The position numbers were made by a program, and so were the translations under genes. The notes below the pieces were generated by a model that was not told the DNA's origin, did not search any database, and was given only the letters and a program-made list of their open reading frames with translations. This document shows, piece by piece, positions 42,222-53,700 of a stretch of 64,000 nucleotides of DNA. The stretch lies in assembly GCF_000218685.1 (NCBI RefSeq), contig NW_006763304.1:467349-531348 (forward strand), in the 5' to 3' direction. The stretch's first letter is position 1. Every line of letters begins with the position of its first letter. The DNA is from Serpula lacrymans var. lacrymans S7.9. Lineage: Eukaryota > Basidiomycota > Agaricomycetes > Boletales > Serpulaceae.

Positions 42222-43583
42222 ATGCATGAACCAGCTAATGGATCAAACGATTACCATCTGGATGTTCTAGGACAACATACATTAATCGATGTGTATACGC
42301 AGATATGCTTATGCTTTACAGTGCCCGATGCTTCTTCGCATTCAGCAATCATCGCCACCTTGACGAATGGTCTCGAGCGGCTGTCCGCGAGCTTTCCATG
42401 GATAGCGGGCCAGCTCGTCAACGAATCTTCAGGAGGGGCTTCAGGCATCTTCAAGATCAAACCATTGGAAAAAATTCCTCGTCTAGTCATCAGAGACCTC
42501 AGAAATGACCCCTCTATACCAACGATGGATGCCCTCAAACGAGCCGACTTCCCCTTCAGCATGCTGGACGAAAACGTCATTGCACCTCGCAAAACGCTAT
42601 CAGAAAGCTCCGACATAAAACCTGTCTTCCTCCTCCAAGCCAATTTTATCACTGGCGGCCTCCTGCTCACCATCCTCGCCCAGCACAACATAATGGACAT
42701 GATTGGCCAAGGCCAGGTCATGGATCTCTTCTCAAAAGCTTGTCGCAATGAACAATTCACAAGCGAAGAATTATCATCTGGCAACGTTGACCGCCGCAAT
42801 CTTGTCCCCTTACTCGATGATTCCTACAAACAGGGCCCCGAGCTCGCGCACCAGATTATGAAACCCAATTCCAACGACCCAGAACCAACACCTCCCCCTC
42901 CAAAGTGCACCTGGTCCTACTTCATCTTCGACCCTACCTCGCTCACCGCTCTAAAATCGATCGTTTCAAAAACCATCACTTCAGGCTACATATCCACCGA
43001 CGACGCTCTCACCGCCCTTATCTGGCAATCAATTACCCGTGCCCGCCTCCCCCGCTTAAATGCCTCAGTGGAGTCAACATTATCCCGCGCTGTCGATGTA
43101 CGACGGTATTTGGGTATCTCGGAGACGTACCCGGGTCTTATGCAGAATATGACGTATCACACGTACACGCTTCAGAAGCTGGTTGAGGAGCCGTTGGGTG
43201 GTGTCGCATCATATCTTCGTGCGGCTGTAGACCCCAAAACATCGAGCCTAGCGTACGACACCCGTGCCCTCGTAACCTTCGTCGACCGCACACCGGACAA
43301 AAACGCTGTCTCTTTTACAGCGACGGTTGACCAATCATCAGGAATCATGCTCAGTTCGTGGGCGAAGATAGATTGTTATAATCTCGATTTCAACCTTGGG
43401 TTGGGTAAACCTGAGGCTGTGCGGAGACCGCAATTTGACCCCTGCGAGAGTTTACTATATTTCATGCCTAAACGGCCGGACGGCCAGATTGCGGTTGGGA
43501 TTTGCTTGAGGGATGAAGATATGGATAGGTTGAGAGCGGACAAGGAATTTACAAAGTATGGGAGGTATGTCGAGGATGGCTGA
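42222..43583 (+). CDS. BAHD/Tri101-type acyltransferase
   Basis: This intron-less gene encodes 453 aa. It shows the transferase-family (PF02458-type) signature: catalytic HxxxD as HNIMD in LTILAQHNIMDMIG at about residue 175, and a modified C-terminal DFGWG-type segment reading FNLGLGKPE. N-terminal LSASFPWIAGQLV is also typical. Fungal homologues move an acetyl or other acyl group from CoA to alcohols, including trichothecene 3-O-acetyltransferases; the acceptor here cannot be told and no secondary-metabolite backbone gene is adjacent. The lack of introns contrasts with its neighbours but is common for this family in basidiomycetes. Upstream in-frame codons before 42222 contain no ATG with a better context. 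Confidence 0.85.
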   Translation: MHEPANGSNDYHLDVLGQHTLIDVYTQICLCFTVPDASSHSAIIATLTNGLERLSASFPWIAGQLVNESSGGASGIFKIKPLEKIPRLVIRDLRNDPSIPTMDALKRADFPFSMLDENVIAPRKTLSESSDIKPVFLLQANFITGGLLLTILAQHNIMDMIGQGQVMDLFSKACRNEQFTSEELSSGNVDRRNLVPLLDDSYKQGPELAHQIMKPNSNDPEPTPPPPKCTWSYFIFDPTSLTALKSIVSKTITSGYISTDDALTALIWQSITRARLPRLNASVESTLSRAVDVRRYLGISETYPGLMQNMTYHTYTLQKLVEEPLGGVASYLRAAVDPKTSSLAYDTRALVTFVDRTPDKNAVSFTATVDQSSGIMLSSWAKIDCYNLDFNLGLGKPEAVRRPQFDPCESLLYFMPKRPDGQIAVGICLRDEDMDRLRADKEFTKYGRYVEDG

Positions 43584-44081
43584 GGGCCGTCTGATCGAGT
43601 AGAAAAGGTGAGTCAATGACAAGGGCGAGGTGGAGATGCGCTTACGATAATGCATCAATAGAACGGATAACTCTGACATGGTAGCTTGAAGGTTGGCCAG
43701 CAATATGATTTGTGGAACGAATCTAGTAAGTAGGAAGATGTAGTTGGTTAGGATGATGTATGCGAATGTGTGCACGATCTGCATTCGGCACAACAAGGTT
43801 AATTCAATAACCTTAGACTCATGGTCAAGCGTGAACACAAAAAAATTAAGTAGTGCTGCACCCAGTGACAGAACCAGTTTAAACTCGTATCACTCAAATT
43901 AGGAGCAAAATCACAGCTCAAATACGACCTATCTACCGAAAGTAGGCCATCAAGGCGCTCGGGACAAGCAGAGACGTGAAACTTGGGGTGCGACTTTCAA
44001 AAAGTGTCAGTCGTGCGTTGGATTAAAAACCAATTGACCAAAGTTCATAACACTAATAATTCACGCTGAAATAGTTCAGAT
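43584..44081. other. Convergent 3' region
   Basis: This lies between the acyltransferase and the two-module secreted protein; no gene was recognised. Confidence 0.5.
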
Positions 44082-45246
44082 TTAACCGGAGGTCTCTGCG
44101 TTAACTGCCTGTTGTTGTGCAGCAAATGTCGTTGCAACAATTGGGCAACCTTTTCCTGGTCCATTCAAGTTCTGGAGTGTTATGGATGCAGCGGTAAGCC
44201 GTGCACTTTGTGACGCCGTGCTATTATCCGTAGGGAAAGTCAAGTGGACAGTAGGATTTAGCACAGCGTAACCGGCACGAATGTTTGCTGTCAAGTTCTA
44301 GAGAATGATTAGTAAAACATTGACATTTTAGTGCTAGGCATACCGAGATATAGTTCGTCTGATCAGGTGGACATTGACACGGAATCAGGATGGGTTTTCC
44401 ACTGGTGTCGTTGACTGCACCATCGCAGTTACCGGTCCCTTTATTGCGAAAAAAAAAAGAAATCAGATATAGGCTGTTAGTTAGTATAATTGAAACTTAC
44501 CGTCAGGATTAATACCCGATGGCCACCCGAGGGGTGGAGCAAGAGCAGTAATTTGTGCATCCGTAGGTTGACCAGCGCCGGAGGTGCCGTTATTGGCATT
44601 CACGTTCGTTGGAACAGGATTAAGCACTGCCGTTGGAGTGGAGGGGACGGTGGAGGTCTCTTGAGGCAGTACGGACGAGGGCGTCTCCGCATCGATAGCT
44701 TTCTGTTGCGCAAAAAATGTCGTCGCCGCAATGGGACAACCAACACCCGGACCTTCGAGGTTCTGCAAGGTCACGGCGGCGGCGTTGAGGCGTGCATTCT
44801 GGGAAGCCGTGCTGTTATCGGTTGGGAAGGTGAGCTTGACGGTCGGATTGTTGACAACAAAGCCAGCAGCTACATTTTTGTTGAGTGACTGCAAACCAGT
44901 TAGACTATGGATATTTTAGCAGCTCCGATGTGAATGCGAAGACTTACTGCGAGGAAAAAGGTAGAATTGGGAGGGCATTGGCAAGGAATTTGGATAGGTT
45001 GGCCATTGGTACCATTGACCGCTCCTGCGCAATTCCCAGTACCTGGATATCAAGATCGCGTTTAGAAAAACAAGACTAATACCTCAATATAATCTCACCG
45101 TCAGGATCAATCCCAGACTGCCAACCAAAAGGCGGAACTAGAGCTGGATTCACATTCCTCTTCAAATGAAGTACATTTAATGGAATGGCGGTGACAGTGC
45201 CAATAAGGCTCAGGCTCATAAATAGGATGCACTTGGCGAACAACAT
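44082..45246 (-). CDS. Secreted two-module repeat protein, uncharacterised
   Basis: Five exons (45246..45099, 45042..44948, 44888..44501, 44438..44344, 44297..44082) give 313 aa. A signal peptide (CILFMSLSLIGTVTA) leads into two copies of one module. Each begins with PPFGWQSGIDPDG or PPLGWPSGINPDG, continues TGNCxGAVN...IPCQCPP with four cysteines, and ends NPTVxLTFPTDNSTASQ...ARL, LQNL, GPGxGCPIxATTFxAQQ. A Ser/Thr/Pro-rich linker separates them. The two middle exons (2 and 4) are both exactly 95 nt in the same phase, so the duplication copied the intron pattern. I do not recognise a named domain; similar single modules occur in secreted basidiomycete proteins of unknown role. Confidence 0.8.
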
Positions 45247-46349
45247 GATAAGGCAAATGGGATGGTTTCCAGACCAGGTAGATGTAGATGATGTTTTTTA
45301 ATCGGTGGTGAAATCGACAAACCAGAAGTCGATGAGACGTGAGGCGAAATGAACGTAATCACAAGTGGTTTGCTCGGGGCTGGGTGAAAAGAAAGGCCAA
45401 TTGCAAGCAACTGGGGGTGTCGACACAGTCGCAGAAAGGGGAAAAGGGAGGAGGAAGATATAAACTGATAAAATGGCCAAACCAAACATGTTTTGCGATC
45501 CTTTTGTACTTATAGCTACAATGGGTTGGAAACTGTCAATGGATACGATAACGGATGTGCTGAATCTTTCTATGGAATCAGTGACCCTTCCAGGAAGTTA
45601 CAACAGCATATACAGGCTTACATTGTAGGTTGTTAGGTCCACGGAAATGCGCTCTGGAAGCAACAGCTCGCCATCACAGGTAACGTTCCCGTTCCAAGTT
45701 GTCTTTTCGTCCGCATTGTCCTAAACAGGTCACGTGAGCACTGTTTACTTTTCGAGAACCGCTAGTTCCAAACCTGCAACTTCAGGTCTCAATTGTCAAC
45801 ATGTCAGGTCCGATTCAGGTCCATTACTACCAATTCGATCTCAATAAGCTTGGCATCTATCAATGGTCTTACCGGATGAAAGGATTAGTCCATAGAATGA
45901 ATGGGAAGTGTTGTACTTTGCGTCTTCATGAGGCACATGCATCGATGCAGATTCCCATGCCAAAACTTCCGTGTTCATATTGGATGACCCATAGGATAAA
46001 GAACTGGGTATCAGGCGCACAAAATACGACCTCCTCCAAAGCCTCCCCCCCAACTAAATATCAATATCAATACTCCAGAATTAGGCTGAGCCTGAAGCTA
46101 AAGTGGTACCGAAGATGACCTGAAAGGTTTCAGCCGAAAGACGTGGGCGCGCGTTGTAATATGACAGTAAGCAGTATTATTTTATCTTCTTAGAAGGCAT
46201 GATACTGGACTATTGTTTCCTTGTTGTTTTCGTTCATCTTCCCTCTTTCTTAGCTTTTCGCAACTCTAATAGGAGGAACCTTCAGTTTTACCGACGTCGT
46301 TATACCCAGTGGATGCAAAAAAACATACCATTGACCACTCTGATAATAA
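45247..46349. other. Upstream / intergenic region
   Basis: This holds the promoter of the two-module gene and one short minus-strand ORF with a hydrophobic start (listed separately). A plus-strand frame at 45801-46118 has no supporting features. Confidence 0.45.
45298..45489 (-). CDS. Possible small secreted protein (63 codons), uncertain
   Basis: An ATG opens a 63-codon frame whose first residues (MFGLAILSVYIFLLPFPLSA) look like a signal peptide, ending 52 bp upstream of the two-module gene on the same strand. It may be a real small gene, an upstream ORF in the 5' leader, or chance. Confidence 0.2.
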   Translation of the reverse strand: MFGLAILSVYIFLLPFPLSATVSTPPVACNWPFFSPSPEQTTCDYVHFASRLIDFWFVDFTTD

Positions 46350-46717
46350 TCACTCTGTCTCGGCTGTGGGGGATGTGGGTTGTGGGGCTATCTCTGCACT
46401 ATCGGTAACGTCCTCTGCACTATCGGTAGCGTCCTCCGCACTATCGGTAACCCCCTCTGCTCTATCGGTAACGTCCTCAGTAGCCTGTGCATTCTCTGGA
46501 TTCACAGGATTATTTCTTGGCTTGATTCTTTTCTGTAGGGTATCTTCATCATTACCATGTTCGTATGTGGGATAGCAATACGCACCGCAGGGTCCGACTG
46601 CATACTATTGTACCGTTCTTCCGTTTCACGGCGCCATTCTGCGTTGTTACTTACACTTCCTTTCGAGGGACGTGCTCCAGAGGTATAATCTCTGATCATA
46701 TCCATGATTCTAGTCAT
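46350..46717 (-). CDS. Small paralogous protein B with DVTDSAE heptad repeats
   Basis: Two exons (46717..46586, 46532..46350) encode 104 aa. Exon 1 (132 nt, MTRIMDMIRDYTSGARPSKG ... SDPA) matches exon 1 of the gene at 47.5 kb in length, ending and intron phase. Exon 2 shares the start RNNPVNPENAQ with NNPAELENPQ of the partner and then has four 7-residue repeats (DVTDSAE type) from a 21-bp minisatellite. No signal peptide or known domain. The ATG at 46717 is the first in frame. Confidence 0.55.
46392..46475 (-). repeat. 21-bp minisatellite, four copies
   Basis: Four tandem 21-bp units (plus strand CTCTGCACTATCGGTAACGTC and near-copies) lie inside exon 2 of small gene B and stay in frame, each giving a DVTDSAE-like heptad. 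Units differ at one to four bases, so expansion is not very recent. Confidence 0.85.
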
Positions 46718-47156
46718 TTAAACAACAACTTATTGTGGTCGATATTTCCGAGTTACGTGGTAAGTGCAAGAACGTGGGTTCGTTCACGCTTGAACCGATT
46801 CTTATACAATCTTTGTCCTACTTGGCACTTGTACTCCGCAATGTTATTGCCAATAAAATTGATGCTACAATAGCGCCCCTCCCAATGGGTGATGCGCCGG
46901 TGATGTATACCCCATGCATTGTGCCTAACCTAAGGGCTGTCAGTCTTGTGATACATTATAAGGTTCCCACTACTGACAGCTGACTGGTGCTGTCATCTGT
47001 TTCTGATGTTGAGTATATTTAACTTCGTGAATAGATTTGATACTCACTGGACTGATTCAATCTTGTTCCTACTTGTTCAGTTCTTCCCCCCTCTTCCTTA
47101 ACTCCTCACGGCTCTGATGGACAAAACCTATCAACACCACCGATCTTACACACAGA

Positions 47157-47501
47157 TCAGTGCGCGGGACTTACCGCGGGCTGCTCAAGATTGTTTGCTA
47201 CGTCACGACTTGGAATATGCGGGCCATGAGCATGATGCGCTTGAATCCCTAAGTTGTCGTTCAGGCCTGCACCTGCCTGAGGATTCTCCAGCTCAGCAGG
47301 ATTGTTGGATTTCTGTGATATATGGTTCTCAATCTCTGATCATCGAACGATAAAGTACAGAAAGCGTACTGCAGGGTGTGGCAGGATACCGAACCGCTGC
47401 TCCTCAGAGTCGCGGTGCTGTTGGTCATTGTTGTCCGCGTTCCCTGCTGAGGGACGAACTCCAGACGTTTTCTCCTTTACTTTGTTAATAATTTTGGACA
47501 T
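47157..47501 (-). CDS. Small paralogous protein A
   Basis: Exon 1 (47501..47370, 132 nt) begins MSKIINKVKEKTSGVRPSAG and ends in Pro-Ala before a GTACGC donor. Exon 2 (47312..47157) begins KSNNPAELENPQAGAG and is rich in His, Asn and Gly. Read to the first stop this is 95 aa. A good GTAAGT donor near 47174 allows an alternative ending with a short third exon at 47127..47098. The gene is a tandem paralogue of the one at 46.3 kb, in the same orientation. Function unknown. Confidence 0.5.
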
Positions 47502-47750
47502 AGTGTTTATAGGTTATATATTGTGAACGGTGATTGGGATGGTAGAATTATCAGTAAGAACAGTGTATCTTGCTGATTCTTATATGATGCTGGGTTCCAC
47601 TGCGGCGCAGGCGTCAGACTCGATTGAATGACATCATTTTATTTAATGGTGCCGAGGGCTGCCGAATACACCATGACAAGGTCACAGACGCGCATAGTCA
47701 CGCGTTCTCGCCGTCACGCCTCGCTCACCTTTTCTCTCTCGTGTACGACA

Positions 47751-50700
47751 ATGGCTAGAGGCGGTCGAGGAAACTTTGGCTTATCTTCTGGAAACAGAGG
47801 ACGTGGGTCATTTAGGAGTGGCTACCGTGGTGGTAACTCATTTCGAGGTGGACGAGGGAGAGGTAGGGGACGTGGTAATGCTTCTGGCACGGGCGATTCT
47901 GCACCTCCAAAGAGGGACGATGATGGTACGCAGTTAGCAGAAAGATTCGAACAAGTTAGATTAGCAGACGAGGTGGACGAGAAACTAGGATTTGCGCGTA
48001 TACAAGAGGGTGGCAAGCGAGATGGCTGGCTGATTAACATGCATCCCGTAAGTGCTCAAAGGGTTGTGATTAGCATGCACTATTGAAACGGACACAACCA
48101 TCGCACAGACCTTGATTAAAGATGCAGATTACCCGTCAGGCAAAGCAGCAGTCGATTTTTACTTCATTCAAGACGATGGTGGAATGTTTAAATGCACTCT
48201 CCAGTATGAGCCTTATTTCTATATCGCTTGCAAGGTGAGCTCGTTATTTACCGACATGATTTGAATCTAAATCAATCTGTATGTCAGAGCGGTGCAGAAA
48301 CCATGGTGGAAGAATGGCTTATGAAGCGATACGAAGGAATTATATGCCGAATAACGCGTGACAGGAAAGAAGATTTGAAGCTACCCAACCACTTGATGGG
48401 ACACCGCCGACTATACCTTCAGCTGTGCTTCCGCAATGTATCAGATCTCCTTACAGTGAGGCGCGACATTGCTCCTCTTGCCCTGGCCAACGGTGCCAAA
48501 CGCGATGCGGTTGATGCTTATGCGGAGGTTGTTAGCGCAACAGCTAGTGCGAATATAAATATCGAATTGGAAGGGGAATGGGCCGAATTCGGCGGAAGTA
48601 GCACCACTGGCTCCTCTTTCAGAGAAAGGGATCCTGGGGAATGCATAATCGATATCCGCGAATACGATGTTCCTTACTATCTACGTGTCGCCATCGACAA
48701 CGAGCTGCGTGTGGGTCTATGGTATGCTGTCACTTTCACCGCAGGGCAGCCTTCCTTCACCCAAATTGTGGAACGTGTCAAGCGAGCAGACCCCGTTGTG
48801 ATGGCTTATGATATTGAGACGACGAAAGCTCCCCTCAAATTCCCCGATCAAGCCATTGATCAAGTCATGATGATTTCATACATGGTTGACGGTCAGGGAT
48901 ACTTGATCACCAATCGCGAAATCGTGAGCGAAGATATTGAAGATTTCGAGTATACTCCCAAAGAAGGCTACGAAGGTCCTTTCATAGTGTTTAACGAGCC
49001 TGACGAGGTCTGTATTATCTATAACAGTTGCGTTTCCCTAGCTGACGGTCGTTATCAATGGTCATAGGCAGCCACCATGATGAGGTTTTTTCAGCACATC
49101 CAAGAGGTAAAACCTACTGTGATGGCAACATTCAACGGCGACTTCTTCGATTTCCCTTTTCTATGTGCACGTGCTAAGGCGAACGGCATTGATATGTTTC
49201 TAGAGACAGGTTTCGCAATAGACTCGGAGGACGAATTCAAGTGCAGGACTTGTGTTCACATGGATTGTTTCCGATGGGTCAAACGTGATTCTTACTTGCC
49301 TCAAGGAAGTCAAGGCTTAAAAGCAGTGACTACTGCAAAACTAGGCTATAACCCTATAGAGTTGGATCCCGAACTCATGACGCCGTAAGTATCTGTAACT
49401 TTGTTCACGTGGGTATGTTAGCCTAATTATTGTATATTTAGTTACGCTATGGAGCAACCACAGGTCCTTGCGCAATATTCCGTGTCCGATGCGGTAGCGA
49501 CATATTATCTTTATATGAAATATGTACATCCCTTTATTTTTTCGCTCTGCAACATTATCCCATTATGCCCGGATGAAGTATTGCGTAAAGGTAGTGGGAC
49601 ACTTTGTGAGACTCTTCTCATGGTTCGTTCGCTTTACTCTTGTGGTAGGCAAGCACTCATTCTTCTTTCTAGGTTGAAGCGTATCGAGGTCGCATTATTA
49701 TGCCCAACAGACATGAAGATGCTCATGGGAATATGCATCAAGGCCATCTACTTGCATCCGAAACGTACGTAGGTGGACATGTCGAAGCCCTTGAAGCTGG
49801 TGTGTTTCGAAGCGACATCCCGAGCGACTTTAAAGTCGTACCATCTGCAGTTCAACAGGTAATAACCCTTGTCTTTTGCTATAACAACATCACTTAGCAT
49901 TGTCGAAAATAGCTTATCGACGACCTTGATGCCGCCCTTATGTTCTGCATTGTCGAAGAATCCAAGTCATCTTTGGAGAATGTTACGAACTATGATGAAG
50001 TTAAAAACGAAATTCAAGCAGCTCTAGAGGTCATGCGGGATAATCCCAAGCGTACAGACAAGCCACTCATATATCACTTGGATGTTGCTGCCATGTACCC
50101 GAACATCATGTTGTCCAATCGCCTTCAGCCAGACTCGATGGTAGATGAATCCGTTTGTGCCGTTTGCGACTACAATCGCCCTGGAAAAACTTGTGATCGC
50201 CGGCTCGAATGGGCATGGAGAGGCGAATTTTTTCCCGCCCATAGAGATGAGTTCAACATGATTCGGCATGCCCTCAACCAGGAGAGTTTCCCGTCGAAGC
50301 GCCCAGGCGGCCCTCAGCGAAAGTTTGCTGACCTCACTGAAACCGAACAAACTGCGTTGCTGCATAAACGCCTCGGAGATTATTCGCGAAAAGTTTACAA
50401 AAAGATCAAAGATACCAAAATTGAGACACGAGAGTCTATCGTGTGCCAGAGGGAGAATCCATTCTACGTCGATACAGTGCGGCGGTTCCGAGACCGGAGA
50501 TACGAATACAAGGGACTACATAAGACCTGGAAGAAGAACCTTGATACGGTCGTAGGCGAAGGGCGTTCCATTGCTGAAGTTGACGAGGCGAAGAAGATGA
50601 TCGTCCTTTATGATTCTCTGCAACTCGCACACAAGTGTATCCTTAACTCATTCTATGGTTATGTGATGCGGAAAGGAGCAAGGTGGCATTCTATGGAAAT

Positions 50701-53700
50701 GGCGGGCATTACTTGTTTGACTGGTGCAACAATCATCCAGATGGCTAGAGCTCTCGTAGAACAAATTGGGCGACCGCTGGAGTTGGACACGGATGGTATC
50801 TGGTGCATGCTGCCAGGTGTATTCCCGGAGAACTTCAAGTTCAAATTAAACAACGGAAAATCCATCGCCTTTTCTTATCCATGCACAATGCTTAACCATC
50901 TAGTTCACGCCCAATTCACTAATCATCAATATCATGACCTTGACCCAGAAACGGGAGAATACGTTGTTCATAGCGAAAACTCTATCTTCTTCGAGCTTGA
51001 TGGTCCTTACAGAGCCATGATATTACCATCTTCTAAGGAGGAGGATAAATTGTTGAAGAAGCGGTATGCTGTATTCAATGATGATGGCTCTCTTGCGGAG
51101 CTGAAAGGCTTCGAGGTAAAACGTCGTGGCGAGCTGCAACTCATCAAAATATTCCAGTCGCAGATCTTCGAGAAGTTTCTCTTAGGATCTACTACGGAAG
51201 AATGTTACGCTGCTGTCGCCGAAGTCGCCGATCAATGGCTTGATATCCTCTTCAGCAAGGCAGAAACCCTGGGTGACGATGAGTTGGTAGACCTCATTGC
51301 AGAGAATCGAAGTATGTCGAAAACTTTGGCGGAGTATGGCGGGCAGAAATCTACATCTATTAGTACTGCTAAACGACTCGCCGAGTTTTTGGGCGACCAG
51401 ATGGTTAAGGATAAAGGTCTCGCGTGCAAGTTCATCATTTCTGCACGTCCCATGGGTGCACCCGTTACGGAGCGTGCAATACCTATCGCTATTTTCTCTG
51501 CAGAAGAATCCGTCAAGAGGACCTATCTCCGTAAATGGCTCAAGGACAATAGTTTGACGAATTTTGACCTGAGATCTATTCTTGACTGGGATTATTACAT
51601 CGAGAGGTTAGGGTCGGTGATACAGAAACTCATCACCATTCCGGCTGCCATGCAGAAGGTTACCAACCCAGTCCCTCGTGTACGTCACCCAGATTGGCTT
51701 CATCGCCGTGTAGCAGGGGCGATCGATAAGTTCAAGCAAAACAAAGTCACAGACTTTTTCAGCCGCGTGACTCCAGGACAACAGCAGGAAATGGATATAG
51801 AAGACTCCGGGAAGAATGAATTTGACCGTCCTCGCATCGCAGTCGTCAACCGGAAGCGTACGAGAAGAGACTCTACCCCACTAGATGAAGATGAAGATGC
51901 AGATATAGATGCACCCCTTCCGGATCCGAGGATCAGTTATTTCTCTTGGCTTAGAGCAATGAAACCGCGGTGGAAGAAGAGAAGAGAAGCCCGCTGGGGT
52001 GATTCTACTGCAGCTGTCGTTCCATCCATGTTCAAGGGCGCACGAATACGCACAAATCATCGCTGGGACATTGTCCAAATCCGACCAAGCAAGATACAGG
52101 GCCGTTTTACTCTCTGGTTGTCGATTGATGGAGAACTAACCCCAGTAGCTTTGCGCATTCCTCGTGTGTTTTATCTCCATTTAAAAAGTCTTCCAAAGGA
52201 CGATCTCTTCCAGACCGGCCACTATTCCTGCGATAAAGTCATACGTAATCTTCCTCGGGGGCTCCATTGTTCTTATCTGTATAAGGTGACAGTCCGCGAA
52301 GATGTATACCAAGAAATTCAAGAGCATTTCACGGATCTCATTAATGATCCTAATGTAGATGGCGTTTTTGAACAACAGGTAGCCCAATCCTTCTCATATT
52401 TTACATCACCATCTTTAAATTATGGTTTAGATTCCACTGGTAATCCGAGCATTGCTCAAGCTAGGCAAAACTTGCATCGCAGATACACCGGGTATGACAC
52501 TCAATCGTGCCCAAAGTAGCGGTGTTGATTTGGTGCAACTTGACCGCGCTGGTTCCCTTTCTCGCCAGGCCTATCTCGATGGTGGAAGGGCTGGAAAATA
52601 CATTTTCCTATATCATGCCTGTTCAAATAGCGCACCAATCCATGTTTTTGTGCTCTTCCTTCCGAGCGGCCCTGTGAAACTTCATGTTGTCGACCCGGCC
52701 ACTCGCCGACAGCCTATTGTTCGGCTTCAAGAGCTCTACGAAGACCTGCTACGTAAACGGCAGGCATCCTACGGGGGCAGCACTTGCATCGATTATCCAA
52801 AGACTCGCGAATTCACGACTACATACCATAATAACGATATTACTGCGCTGAAAGCTATTTCCCGAGAGCTCGGCCTATTGGAAAATATGTCGTACAGTAT
52901 TGTGGTTTCGTCGACAAAAGAACAAACTTACTTTGACACTTGGGTCCCAAAAATGTCGAAGTTTCCTGTATTATCGATGTCCAAAACGAAGGCTGCCCAT
53001 ACACTAGATGTCTTTCCATGGCAGACGCACGTAGCTCAGAAATTGCTATACCGATATTTGTCTGTTGGAGGATGGCTTGATCGCTTGGTCGTTCTTGCTG
53101 ATTACTATGACGTTCCTATTGGACATATTGAAGGAGATCAACCTCTTCTACTTTCCGACATAACGTTTGCAAGGCGACTAATCCAGCAAGACACCGTGCT
53201 TTGGTGGTCTCCATCAGAACGTCCCGATTTAGGCGGTCTCGAAGACGACTTCCGACCAGTAGAAGAGCTACAAAATACAGAATTCATGTCCCCCGGTTGT
53301 TATTCTAACGTCTGTTTGGATGTTGCGGTCCGCAATCTAGCGGTTAATTCGGTTTTACATTCTGTGGTAGTTAATGAATTGGAAGGAAGTGGAGGAACAA
53401 CAGCGTTCGACTCGGTTTCTCGGACTCTTGACGAGTACTCTACCGGGGATGCACAGCGCGATATCACCTTGGGAGAATCCAGTTTATCCCCACAAACATT
53501 TGGTATCCTCAGGACCATGGTTAAGGGCTGGCTCCTTGACAGAATACAGGGTAATTTCGACAGTCCTGCGACCTTGGCGATCGACCATTTCTGGCGATGG
53601 GTCAGTACCAGCGCATCCAATATGCATGATCCAAGTATCCACCGATTTGTACATGGCCTCATGAGGAAAACTTTTATACAGATGCTTGCCGAGTTCAAAC

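Noticed and set aside
42251..42799. Minus-strand ORF of 182 codons
   Set aside because: It lies wholly antisense to the acyltransferase, whose plus-strand reading has the family motifs.
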